DNA from: Tolypothrix sp. PCC 7910
GTDB lineage: Bacteria > Cyanobacteriota > Cyanobacteriia > Cyanobacteriales > Nostocaceae
NCBI RefSeq assembly: GCF_011769525.1
Contig: NZ_CP050440.1
Location: 5,333,501-5,397,500 of the forward strand
Direction of reading: 5' to 3'
Length of the DNA stretch: 64,000 nt
In this document: positions 37,563 to 46,063 of the stretch, piece after piece
Position numbering within the stretch: the stretch's first letter is position 1
How the letters are laid out: the number at the start of each line of letters is the position of its first letter
Notes under the pieces: generated by a model
Database searches by the model: none
Seen by the model: the letters and a program-made list of their open reading frames with translations, nothing else
Told to the model about the DNA's origin: nothing
Position numbers and translations under genes: made by a program

Positions 37563-38999
37563 ATGGGACAGATAAAAGTTTTAATAAATTCTCTGTCACT
37601 TTTAATAAACCGTTTGACGCAAGGGGTTACAACTTTTGTCTTAACAGCTGCTATAGCTCGTAATTTAGGAGCTTATGCCTTAGGGCAATACCTATTGGCC
37701 ATTAGCTATTACTATATCTTTGTAAACCTTGCTTCTCAAGGTTTAAAGACTTTGTTTACGCGAGAACTTTCCCGTTCACCAGAAGACACCCCTGTTTATC
37801 TTGTAAGTGGGACTTTATTGCAGTTAATTCTCAGCTTTATTGGCTATTTAGGACTGGTAATTTGGGTATTCTTATTACCCTATAGCCCTGACACATCAAT
37901 TGTCTGTTACGTTATGGGCTTAAGTATTTTGCCATTTGCGCTTTCTAACATTACAGAAGCAATTTTCCAAGCCCAAGAAAAAATGCATTTGATTACTATT
38001 TCGACAGTGCCAATTTACATCATACGTTTATTGGTAATGCTTTGGGCTATGCAAATGCGTTATGGAGTTGTCTACATCGCTGGTATATTAGTAATTTCTG
38101 AATCGTTGATTACAGTAATCCAATGGATTTTACTTACCAGAATGATTCAACCTCAATGGCAAATCAAGCGAGATTTTATTGTAAATACTCTCAAAGCTGC
38201 TCGGACATTTTTTGCTCTGGAAGGTGTAGGAATTATTGCAGGTAAGTTAGACGTACTGATACTCTCACTATTAGGCAATGAGTTTTTTATAGGTCTATAT
38301 GGCGCTGTCACACAATTAATGCAGCCCTATTATATTGTTGCTAACAGTGCAAATATGGCAGCATTTCCCCGTATGTCAAAGGCAGTATATTTGGGTAAAG
38401 AAAAACAGCGTGAATCTACAGAAAATATTATTGAACTACTACTTTGTATGGGTTTGCCCTTCTCGGTAGGCATGTTGTTCTTTGGCAAAGAATTATTGTT
38501 ATTTGTTTATAAAGACCAAAGTTTTCTCCAGGCAGATATAATTTTATATTTGATTTCATTCACGATTATTACTGCTACATTTTGTAAAGCACTCAGTTAT
38601 TTATTAATCGCGAACGGTTTAGAAAAGTTTAACCTTATAGAAGTTGCCATAACATCTGCACTTGGAGGGTTGTCAGGAGTAATATTTATTTCTCAATATA
38701 AATTACTAGGTGCCGCTTTGATGGGTTTGGTGATGTCTTTATTCAGCTTTAGTTTATATATGTATGTTACATATAGCCGCCTCTTTCCATTACGGTTATG
38801 GAATGTAATTCGTCGTCCACTACTAATTACATTGTTAATGTTAATCGTTTTTGTGCTATTACAAAAGCTAAATTTAGATTTCTTAGTAATTTTAATCTCA
38901 TCAATTTGTGTGTACGGCTTAATCATGGGTTCAATGACTATCCACCAATTAGGAGGTATTAACAAAATTAAACAAGTAATATTGAAGAGGGTGAACTAA
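37563..38999 (+). CDS. Oligosaccharide flippase (Wzx-like, MATE/MVF superfamily)
   Basis: 478 residues with about 12-14 hydrophobic helices throughout. The N-terminus LLINRLTQGVTTFVLTAAIARNLG is typical of polysaccharide transport proteins, with further family features in YLVSGTLLQLILSF and FFALEGVGIIAGKLDVLILS. It is expected to flip lipid-linked repeat units across the inner membrane. It lies 177 bases after the initiating transferase in the same direction. Confidence 0.9.
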   Translation: MGQIKVLINSLSLLINRLTQGVTTFVLTAAIARNLGAYALGQYLLAISYYYIFVNLASQGLKTLFTRELSRSPEDTPVYLVSGTLLQLILSFIGYLGLVIWVFLLPYSPDTSIVCYVMGLSILPFALSNITEAIFQAQEKMHLITISTVPIYIIRLLVMLWAMQMRYGVVYIAGILVISESLITVIQWILLTRMIQPQWQIKRDFIVNTLKAARTFFALEGVGIIAGKLDVLILSLLGNEFFIGLYGAVTQLMQPYYIVANSANMAAFPRMSKAVYLGKEKQRESTENIIELLLCMGLPFSVGMLFFGKELLLFVYKDQSFLQADIILYLISFTIITATFCKALSYLLIANGLEKFNLIEVAITSALGGLSGVIFISQYKLLGAALMGLVMSLFSFSLYMYVTYSRLFPLRLWNVIRRPLLITLLMLIVFVLLQKLNLDFLVILISSICVYGLIMGSMTIHQLGGINKIKQVILKRVN

Positions 39000-39176
39000 A
39001 ATTTCTACTTTAACAAATTCTCATGTCTTCAAATACCTACTTGATACCCCATAAGGACAACTGACGTTACCAAAATCAACAGGGTAGAGATGATTCTATT
39101 CAGCTACTGATATAAAAATCAAAATATCAATGATTTCAACATCTTTTTTCAAATTTAAAAATTAATTGTAAATAAA

Positions 39177-40268
39177 ATGGCTATTAAAGTTGCTCTGCTT
39201 AATTTTTGCTTTGATGATTACACTATTGAATTAGCCAATAGTTTAGTAAACCATGTTGATTTAACTTTAATTCAACAAGAAAAGAGTGCCGCTGCTTGCG
39301 AGGGTGTACTCGATGAACTTATTCCAGTGCTGAGATTTGAAAAACCACCTATGCGTCATCCTGGAAATATACGTTCCATAGGGGAAATGATGCGGATTAT
39401 TCAAGAAGTTCAGCCTGATGTTCTCCATGTACAAGAATCTAACGATATTTGGTATTTATTAACCCTTTTATTTGCCAAAATGCCGCCTATGGTGACAACA
39501 ATTCACGATGTGTTTGGTCACCCAGGTGATGCAGAGCAAGTATTTGCTTCTCAATATACCCGACAAATTGCGTTTTATCGCTCACAGCAATTAATTGTTC
39601 ATACACAGCAACATAAACAAACTTTAAATCAACAATTTCGTATACCAAAAGAAAAAATTAATATTCTGCCGCATGGCGAACTTGGAAGTTTATATCATCG
39701 CCGTACTCAGAAATATAGTCTCCCTAAAGAGCCATCTACCTTACTATTTTTTGGTAGAATTTGGCCCTACAAAGGCTTAAAATATTTGCTGCAAGCTATG
39801 CCATTGGTAGCTGAACGCATTCCTGATGTCAAGCTGATAATTGCGGGAAGAGGTGAAAATCTTCATCAATATTTTCCTGATGGCTATGACGAGAAGCGCT
39901 ACGAAATTATTAATAATTTTATTTCTAATGAAGATGTGGTGAAGCTATTTCAACGTAGCACAGCTACGATTCTGCCATATATTGAGGCCTCTCAAAGTGG
40001 TGTAGCAGCTTTATCATATGGCATGGGAACGCCCATAATTGCCTCGGAAGTGGGCGGCTTAAAAGAGATAGTTAAAGACCAAGAGGATGGTTTGTTAGTT
40101 CCACCAGGCGATGTGGAAGCGCTGGCTAACGCGATTATTAATTTATTAAGCGATCAAAAGCTGTATAATCAAATTCACAGTGCAATGAAAAATCGTTGTC
40201 AACAAGACTTAAATTGGGACAATATTGCCCAGCAAACAGTAGAAGTTTACCAAAAATTAATAGCATAA
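39177..40268 (+). CDS. Glycosyltransferase family 4 (GT-B)
   Basis: 363 residues. The N-terminal half has DVLHVQESNDIWYLL and VTTIHDVFGHPGD. The C-terminal GT-B domain starts with LLFFGRIWPYKGLKYLLQAM, and the donor-binding E-x7-E stretch lies in the ATILPYIEASQSGVAALSYG and GLKEIVKDQEDGLLVPPGDV region. It adds a sugar to the lipid-linked unit in the cytosol; donor and acceptor are unknown. It lies between the flippase and polymerase genes. Confidence 0.92.
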   Translation: MAIKVALLNFCFDDYTIELANSLVNHVDLTLIQQEKSAAACEGVLDELIPVLRFEKPPMRHPGNIRSIGEMMRIIQEVQPDVLHVQESNDIWYLLTLLFAKMPPMVTTIHDVFGHPGDAEQVFASQYTRQIAFYRSQQLIVHTQQHKQTLNQQFRIPKEKINILPHGELGSLYHRRTQKYSLPKEPSTLLFFGRIWPYKGLKYLLQAMPLVAERIPDVKLIIAGRGENLHQYFPDGYDEKRYEIINNFISNEDVVKLFQRSTATILPYIEASQSGVAALSYGMGTPIIASEVGGLKEIVKDQEDGLLVPPGDVEALANAIINLLSDQKLYNQIHSAMKNRCQQDLNWDNIAQQTVEVYQKLIA

Positions 40269-40313
40269 ATATGCAATATATAAATAGTAATTAAATCAAG
40301 TTATTACAAAAAA

Positions 40314-41594
40314 ATGATTTTTCTAGAAAAAGTATTCACAGTAGTTGCATTACTAATTTATTCTGGTGGACTTTTGCTTCTCGTCTTGTCAGGAGGCGCG
40401 AATGAGTCAGATGTAGAAGTCAACTATGATACTAGTCTATATCAAGTAGCATTTATATTAATTTATTTTATCACCCTATTGCTTTTAGGTTTACGCTGGA
40501 AAAGAACACTTTATGTATTAAGTAAAAATAAATTTGTTTTATTATTACTAGGGTTAAGTTTATTTTCGGTATTTTGGTCTTTTGCACCCGATTTAACCAT
40601 AAAAAATAGCACTAGATTAATTGGTTCAAGCCTCTTTGGAATTTATCTAGCTAGCCGCTATACATTAAAAGAGCAATTAAAACTCTTAGCTTGGACTTTT
40701 AGTATAGCTATATTCCTGAGTTTTATCTTCTCCATCGCTTTGCCTAAGTACGGGATTATGGGTGGAGTTCATGCAGGTAAATGGAGAGGAATCTTTATGC
40801 ATAAAAATGGTCTGGGTGCCAGTATGCTTAACAGTAGTACTATCTTTTTGTTGATGGCTGCTGCATATAAAAAGCACCGCAATCTTTTTTTGTTGGGTTT
40901 CCTGCTTTCTTTAATATTAATAGTACTTTCAGTATCTACTTCAGCTTTAATAAATTTAATAATACTCATAGCTGTTTTTATAGCTTTCCGCGCTTTATGG
41001 CTACCGTATTATGTAATGGTGCCTACAATCTTAGCGGCAGCAACATTAATCCAAATTATCTATTTTTGGTTTATTAATAATTCAAATTTAATATTTGGTA
41101 TCTTTGGTAAAGATGCAGGTTTGAGTGGCCGCGGAGATTTATGGTCTCTTGTATTTGACATGATTCAGAGACAGCCTTGGTTGGGATATGGATATAGTGG
41201 ATTTTGGAACGGCTGGAATGGAGAATCTGCTTATATATGGCGTGCGGCTCCTTGGACTCCTACACATCCTCACAATGGCTTTTTAGAGCTATGGCTTAAT
41301 TTAGGTTTATTAGGACTAGTAATATTCTTAATTGGCTTTGGCATTAATTACTTTAAAGCCCTAGCTTTTGTGCGTCTTACCAGAAAAACAGAAGACTTTT
41401 TTCCTGTCATACATATGACTTCTTTAGTGCTAATTAATTTAACAGAAACAGCATTACTAGAATCTGATAATCTTAACTGGATTATTTACATAGCATTATC
41501 TTCTGCAATTAGTATGCAAGTACATGAACAGATGAAGAAAAAAGTTAGCCGTAGCCTCAATCAAAAGCAGCAAAGTTACTTAATTCAGGGGTAA
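40314..41594 (+). CDS. O-antigen polymerase/ligase family protein (Wzy-like)
   Basis: 426 residues with about ten membrane helices. The Wzy_C/ligase family loop is visible: GRGDLWSLVFDMIQRQPWLG, GYGYSGFW and TPTHPHNGFLELWLNLGLLG. In this setting it would polymerise the flipped repeat units at the outer face of the inner membrane; a ligase role cannot be excluded. The stop codon overlaps the ATG of the next gene (TAATG), which indicates coupled translation. Confidence 0.9.
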   Translation: MIFLEKVFTVVALLIYSGGLLLLVLSGGANESDVEVNYDTSLYQVAFILIYFITLLLLGLRWKRTLYVLSKNKFVLLLLGLSLFSVFWSFAPDLTIKNSTRLIGSSLFGIYLASRYTLKEQLKLLAWTFSIAIFLSFIFSIALPKYGIMGGVHAGKWRGIFMHKNGLGASMLNSSTIFLLMAAAYKKHRNLFLLGFLLSLILIVLSVSTSALINLIILIAVFIAFRALWLPYYVMVPTILAAATLIQIIYFWFINNSNLIFGIFGKDAGLSGRGDLWSLVFDMIQRQPWLGYGYSGFWNGWNGESAYIWRAAPWTPTHPHNGFLELWLNLGLLGLVIFLIGFGINYFKALAFVRLTRKTEDFFPVIHMTSLVLINLTETALLESDNLNWIIYIALSSAISMQVHEQMKKKVSRSLNQKQQSYLIQG

Positions 41595-42694
41595 TGAGCA
41601 AAATGCACATACTAATGATAGGAGCTAGCCCAGAACAGAATGGAGGCATCGCAACTGTTGAAAAGTTAATCATTAAGTCTATGAATGCTGATATTAAAAT
41701 TCAGCATATTACTAGCCATGATGAAGGCTCCATCATACACAGACTGATGGTATTTATTAAAGCTTTGCTCAAGTTAATTTGGTGTCTGTCAATTCAAAAA
41801 ATTGCCCTTGTACACATTCATCTTTCCGATGGTGGTAGTGTTTTACGCAAAGCAATTTTGCTAATTGTGGCTGCAATATTCGGTAAGCCTGTATTAATGC
41901 ACGCTCATGGGGCAGAATTTCATGTAACTTACAGTAAGTTACCAGTATGGGCAAAGAAAAGTGTCAGTTGGATATTTCGTCAAAGCCAAGGATTTATTGT
42001 CCTCTCCAATACTTGGAAAGACTATTATGTTAGCAACCTGGGATTAAATCCAAAACAAGTAATCGTGATGCCTAATCCCACAGAAATACCTGCTCAAATT
42101 CCTAATCGTACCAACTCTAGTCAACTGAAATTGGTTTTTTGTGGCCGGGTGGGTCAGCGTAAAGGAGCATTTGACTTAATTGAAGCGTTTGCTAAATTGC
42201 CTGATAGCCAAAAAGCTTACACCCAGTTGATTTTGGCAGGAGACGGGGAGATTAGCAAAGCACAAGATTTAGCTGCTAGCCTCAACCTCAAAGAGAAGGT
42301 AACTTTTTTGGGTTGGATTAATGCCACACAAATGAATCAGCTATTATCTCAAGCAAATATATTTGTGTTGCCTTCTTATAACGAAGGTCTACCTATGGCC
42401 ATTTTAGAAGCTATGGGCTGGGGTTTACCTATAATTGCCACACCTGTTGGTGGTATACCTGAATTAATTTTTCAAAAACAAAATGGTCTTTTAGTTACCC
42501 CAGGAAATATTCTAGAGTTATCGCAAGCAATAAAGTTATTAATTTCAGATGGAAGTTTACGAATTTCTCTAGGAAATGTTGCCAGGAGTAACGTTGAGAA
42601 ATTTGACATTAGGAATTATTGCCATCATTTAGCCCAAATTTATTATTCAATATCAAACTTTGATGTAACTGAGGAAATACTAAATGAGAATTAA
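41594..42694 (+). CDS. Glycosyltransferase family 4, second
   Basis: 366 residues of GT-B type. Features are the N-terminal Gly loop ASPEQNGGIATVEKL, HAHGAEFHVTYSKL, the domain boundary KLVFCGRVGQRKGAFDLIEA, FVLPSYNEGLPMAILEAMGW (the E-x7-E motif) and IIATPVGGIPELIFQKQNGL. It overlaps the preceding gene by 1 base and the following WecG/TagA gene by 11 bases, so the three are tightly coupled. The sugar donor is unknown. Confidence 0.93.
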   Translation: MSKMHILMIGASPEQNGGIATVEKLIIKSMNADIKIQHITSHDEGSIIHRLMVFIKALLKLIWCLSIQKIALVHIHLSDGGSVLRKAILLIVAAIFGKPVLMHAHGAEFHVTYSKLPVWAKKSVSWIFRQSQGFIVLSNTWKDYYVSNLGLNPKQVIVMPNPTEIPAQIPNRTNSSQLKLVFCGRVGQRKGAFDLIEAFAKLPDSQKAYTQLILAGDGEISKAQDLAASLNLKEKVTFLGWINATQMNQLLSQANIFVLPSYNEGLPMAILEAMGWGLPIIATPVGGIPELIFQKQNGLLVTPGNILELSQAIKLLISDGSLRISLGNVARSNVEKFDIRNYCHHLAQIYYSISNFDVTEEILNEN

Positions 42695-43442
42695 TATTTG
42701 TGGTGTAGAAATAGATAAATACAATTTTGATGAAGTTACTGAACAAATTATCAATCATGCAAGTTCTAGGAGTCAGCCCGAATACGTGGTGACTCCAAAT
42801 GCTATGCACATTTTAACTTTACAAAAAGATAGCCATTTTCGAGAGATTTATCACCAAGCTTTTTTAGTAGTACCAGATGGTGTATCTCTTTTATGGGCAG
42901 CTAAATTTTTGCAGACTCCTTTGAATGGGAGAGTTAACGGCACAGATTTGTTTGAAAAGCTTTGTGCTGTTGCAGCAGAGAGAAGGTTAAAGATATTTTT
43001 GTTAGGTGGTCGTCCTGGAGCAGCGGATCAAGCCAAGCAAAAGCTCAAAGGTAGACATCCAAATTTGTCAATTGTAGGTACTTATTGTCCTCCTTATGGC
43101 TTTGAAAACCAGCCAGAAGAATTAGCAGCAATTAATTCCAAAATTAAATCTGCATCTCCTGATATTCTTTTTGTGGGCTTAGGAGCCCCCAAGCAAGAGA
43201 AATGGATCGCGCACAATTATCAAGAGTTAGAAGTACCAATTTCTATTGGTATTGGCGTTAGCTTTGAGCTAGTTGCTGATATGGTAAGAAGAGCGCCAGT
43301 TTGGATGCAAAAGACAGGTTTAGAATGGTTGTTTCGTTTGATAGTTGAACCTAGTCGCTTGTGGAAGCGATATATCCTTGGTAATCCTACATTTATTTGG
43401 CTGGTATTAAAGCAGCGCGTTCAGACATTAATGTTTAACTAA
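42684..43442 (+). CDS. WecG/TagA/CpsF-family glycosyltransferase
   Basis: 252 residues of the GT26 family (TagA is N-acetylmannosaminyltransferase). Characteristic parts are VVTPNAMHILTLQKDSHFRE, VPDGVSLLWAAKFL, RVNGTDLFEKLCAVAAERRL, FLLGGRPGAADQAKQKL, PDILFVGLGAPKQEKWIAHN and IGIGVSFELVADMVRRAPVW. It is soluble and membrane-associated. It adds an amino-sugar or uronic acid to the lipid-linked acceptor; the exact sugar is unknown. Confidence 0.93.
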   Translation: MRINICGVEIDKYNFDEVTEQIINHASSRSQPEYVVTPNAMHILTLQKDSHFREIYHQAFLVVPDGVSLLWAAKFLQTPLNGRVNGTDLFEKLCAVAAERRLKIFLLGGRPGAADQAKQKLKGRHPNLSIVGTYCPPYGFENQPEELAAINSKIKSASPDILFVGLGAPKQEKWIAHNYQELEVPISIGIGVSFELVADMVRRAPVWMQKTGLEWLFRLIVEPSRLWKRYILGNPTFIWLVLKQRVQTLMFN

Positions 43443-43479
43443 GAAACTAATTATCAATAAATAATCAGAGGGGAGAACA

Positions 43480-44535
43480 GTGAAAATTAGTATTGGTATA
43501 CTTGCTTATAATGAAGCTAATTGTATTAGCACCACACTGCAATCTTTATTTGCACAGAGTGTATTTCAAGAAGCTGATAGCAACACAGCAATTGAAGTTG
43601 TGGTAGTACCCAATGGTTGTACTGATGAGACAGCAGCGATCGCTCGTACAACATTACAAAATTTAGTGCAGTCTACCACTAATCCTTCGGTATCGTGGAA
43701 TGTCTGCGAAGTCAAAGAGCCTGGCAAGCCGAATGCTTGGAATAATTACGTCCATAATTTTTCTGATCCTGGCGCAGATTACATATTTTTGATGGATGCT
43801 GATATTCAGTTTCTTGCTCCCACTACTCTGCATTCAATGGTGGAAGCGCTGGAAGTCAATGCCAATGCTTGGGTATCTGTAGATACATTAGTTAAAGATG
43901 TAGCTTTGAAGGAGAAGAAAAGCTTAATAGAAAAGTTGTCTCTTTCAGTGTCTAAAGTATCAGGAGCTAAATCAGTCTGGATTTGCGGGCAGCTTTATTG
44001 TGCCAGGGCTGCAGTATTACATAGAATTTGGATGCCTAAAGGTATTGAGGTTGAAGACGGTTTCTTGTGGAAAATGGTTGTTACCAATTTATTAACTTCC
44101 CCAGAAGTACCAGAACGGGTAGTGCGGGCTGAATCTGCCTCTCATATATTTGAAGCTTATACTGACATTCGTCGTTTACTCCGACATGAGCAATGGTTGA
44201 TTTTAGCTAACACAATCAACACATTGATTTATGAGGATTTACAGGCAAGCTGCAATCAGCAGCAAGATGCTGGTGCAATCATTAAGTCTCGCAACGAGCA
44301 AGATCCATTATGGGTAAGCAAGTTGATTCAATCAAACGTTTCCCAAAAAAGCGGCTGGGTAATTCCCGCATGGTTGCTGTTACGTCGATTTAATAGCTTG
44401 CTGCAATTATCCTTACATAAAGCAGTATTATTTTTACCTGTAGCAGTCACAGCATTTTGTGTAGACTTACTAGTTTGTTTGCAAGCCAATGATAGATTAC
44501 ACAAGTGGGAACAATACAGTTCCAATAAGGCTTGA
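43480..44535 (+). CDS. Glycosyltransferase family 2
   Basis: 351 residues starting at GTG with a strong ribosome site GGGGAGA. The GT-A fold starts with ISIGILAYNEANCISTTLQS and has VVVPNGCTDETAAIA and the metal-binding DAD motif in FLMDADIQFLAP. A hydrophobic C-terminal segment (about 310-335) could anchor it. It lies 37 bases after the WecG/TagA gene. The target sugar is unknown. Confidence 0.88.
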   Translation: MKISIGILAYNEANCISTTLQSLFAQSVFQEADSNTAIEVVVVPNGCTDETAAIARTTLQNLVQSTTNPSVSWNVCEVKEPGKPNAWNNYVHNFSDPGADYIFLMDADIQFLAPTTLHSMVEALEVNANAWVSVDTLVKDVALKEKKSLIEKLSLSVSKVSGAKSVWICGQLYCARAAVLHRIWMPKGIEVEDGFLWKMVVTNLLTSPEVPERVVRAESASHIFEAYTDIRRLLRHEQWLILANTINTLIYEDLQASCNQQQDAGAIIKSRNEQDPLWVSKLIQSNVSQKSGWVIPAWLLLRRFNSLLQLSLHKAVLFLPVAVTAFCVDLLVCLQANDRLHKWEQYSSNKA

Positions 44536-44569
44536 ATTGAACGAGTAACAGTGATCAACTGTTTTCCCT

Positions 44570-44650
44570 AGGACGGATGAAAATGTTTTGTTAAGGGTTA
44601 AGAGTCAATAGTCAAGAACCAAAGGTCAAAAGGCGCATCTTCGTTTTTCC
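44570..44650. repeat. Degenerate short repeats before the glycanase gene
   Basis: TTAAGGGTTAAGAGTCAATAG and CAAGAACCAAAGGTCAAAAG are degenerate heptamer-type units in the spacer between the GT2 and glycanase genes. Confidence 0.45.
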
Positions 44651-44703
44651 CAGTCCCTATTTTCAAATCAATCAACTTAACTCACACCAGAGGATGATGC
44701 GAA

Positions 44704-45864
44704 ATGGCAAACAATAGGATATTGAGTAGACGAGGATTCGTGTACTTAGGCTTAGGAACTGCGGCAAGTATTGGTGCTTTAACAATTAGCAAAGCAATAC
44801 CCCCAAAGAAAACTATACCTGTATCTCCTTTACGAAGAGACTTCAAGGTAGTGGGACAAACTCCTTTAAAAAAGCGTGCTGCAAGTAAAGGGTTAATTTA
44901 TGGAGCAGATTGCGGCACTTTAAATTTAGAAGCAGACCCAGAGTTGGCAAAGCTTTTAGTTAGAGAATGTTCAATGTTAGTGGCAGGATTTCTGAAGTGG
45001 GATTTACTGCGTCCCACAGCAGATAGTTTTGATTTTAAGAGGGGTGATTGGTTCGCAAAATTTGCACGCAATAATCAGATGTTATTGCGCGGACACACCT
45101 TAGTATGGTATCAGTCCTTACCTTCTTGGTTTAAAGAAACAGTTAATAAGCAAAATGCCAAGCAGTTTTTGACGCAACATATTCAAAAGGTTGTAGGTCA
45201 TTATGCTGGGCAAATGCACTCTTGGGATGTAGTTAATGAAGCGATCGCAGTCGAAGATGGATACTCTAGAGGTTTGCGGAAGAATCCTTGGTTAGAGTTT
45301 TTGGGGCCAGATTACATTGAAATGGCTTTTCGGATTGCTGCTGAGGCAGACCCCAAAGCTTTATTAGTTTATAACGACTATGGACTGGAGTATGACAATC
45401 CTGAAGATGAAGCCAAAAGAAATGCGGTTTTAAAGTTACTCGAGCATTTAAAATCTAGAGAAGTTCCAATTCATGCCTTTGGCATTCAATCTCATCTTGT
45501 AGGACATGAAACTCGCTTTAATCCTCAAAAATTACAAAATTTCTTGAGGAAAGTTGCTGACTTGGGTCTCAAAATTATGGTGACAGAGATGGATGTCATA
45601 GACCAAGAATTACCAGAGGATGTGGCTGTTCGCGATCGCCTAGTTGCTGCTGCTTATGAAGATTACCTGGGTGCAGTCTTAGAGGTAAAAGCAGTTAACA
45701 CTGTCACTAGTTGGGGATTGAGCGATCGCTATACATGGCTTTCGGAATTCCAAGCTCGTAAAGATGGTGCAGCAGTTAGACCATTAGCATGGGATGCTGA
45801 TCTGAAACCGAAACTGGCATGGAATGCGATCGCTAGAGCTTTTGATAATGCCCCTAAACGTTAA
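44704..45864 (+). CDS. GH10 endo-1,4-beta-xylanase-like glycanase with Tat signal
   Basis: 386 residues. The N-terminus has a twin-arginine signal (SRRGFVYLGLGTAASIGAL, residues 8-26), so export through Tat is likely. The glycoside hydrolase family 10 core follows: LRGHTLVWYQSLPSWF, the acid/base Glu179 in SWDVVNEAI, YNDYGLE, and the nucleophile Glu295 in VTEMDVIDQ. Both catalytic residues are present, so it should be active on a beta-1,4-linked glycan, by family knowledge xylan; the natural substrate here could be the polymer made by the cluster. It lies between the GT2 and tyrosine kinase genes, in the same direction. Confidence 0.9.
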   Translation: MANNRILSRRGFVYLGLGTAASIGALTISKAIPPKKTIPVSPLRRDFKVVGQTPLKKRAASKGLIYGADCGTLNLEADPELAKLLVRECSMLVAGFLKWDLLRPTADSFDFKRGDWFAKFARNNQMLLRGHTLVWYQSLPSWFKETVNKQNAKQFLTQHIQKVVGHYAGQMHSWDVVNEAIAVEDGYSRGLRKNPWLEFLGPDYIEMAFRIAAEADPKALLVYNDYGLEYDNPEDEAKRNAVLKLLEHLKSREVPIHAFGIQSHLVGHETRFNPQKLQNFLRKVADLGLKIMVTEMDVIDQELPEDVAVRDRLVAAAYEDYLGAVLEVKAVNTVTSWGLSDRYTWLSEFQARKDGAAVRPLAWDADLKPKLAWNAIARAFDNAPKR

Positions 45865-46063
45865 ATTCCATATTTATACTGAATCCTGAAAGCTCTTATC
45901 AATAACTTCATGGTTTTGTAATCTAATTAGTATATACTACTGATACTGATAAGATAGTAGTCTTAATTTCAATAGTAATAATTAATGCCGAGATTCAGTA
46001 AGTAGTTGTTTACTTTAATTGCCTTGAACCTGCACTTTTGAAAAATTTTTGTTGGGATGAGCT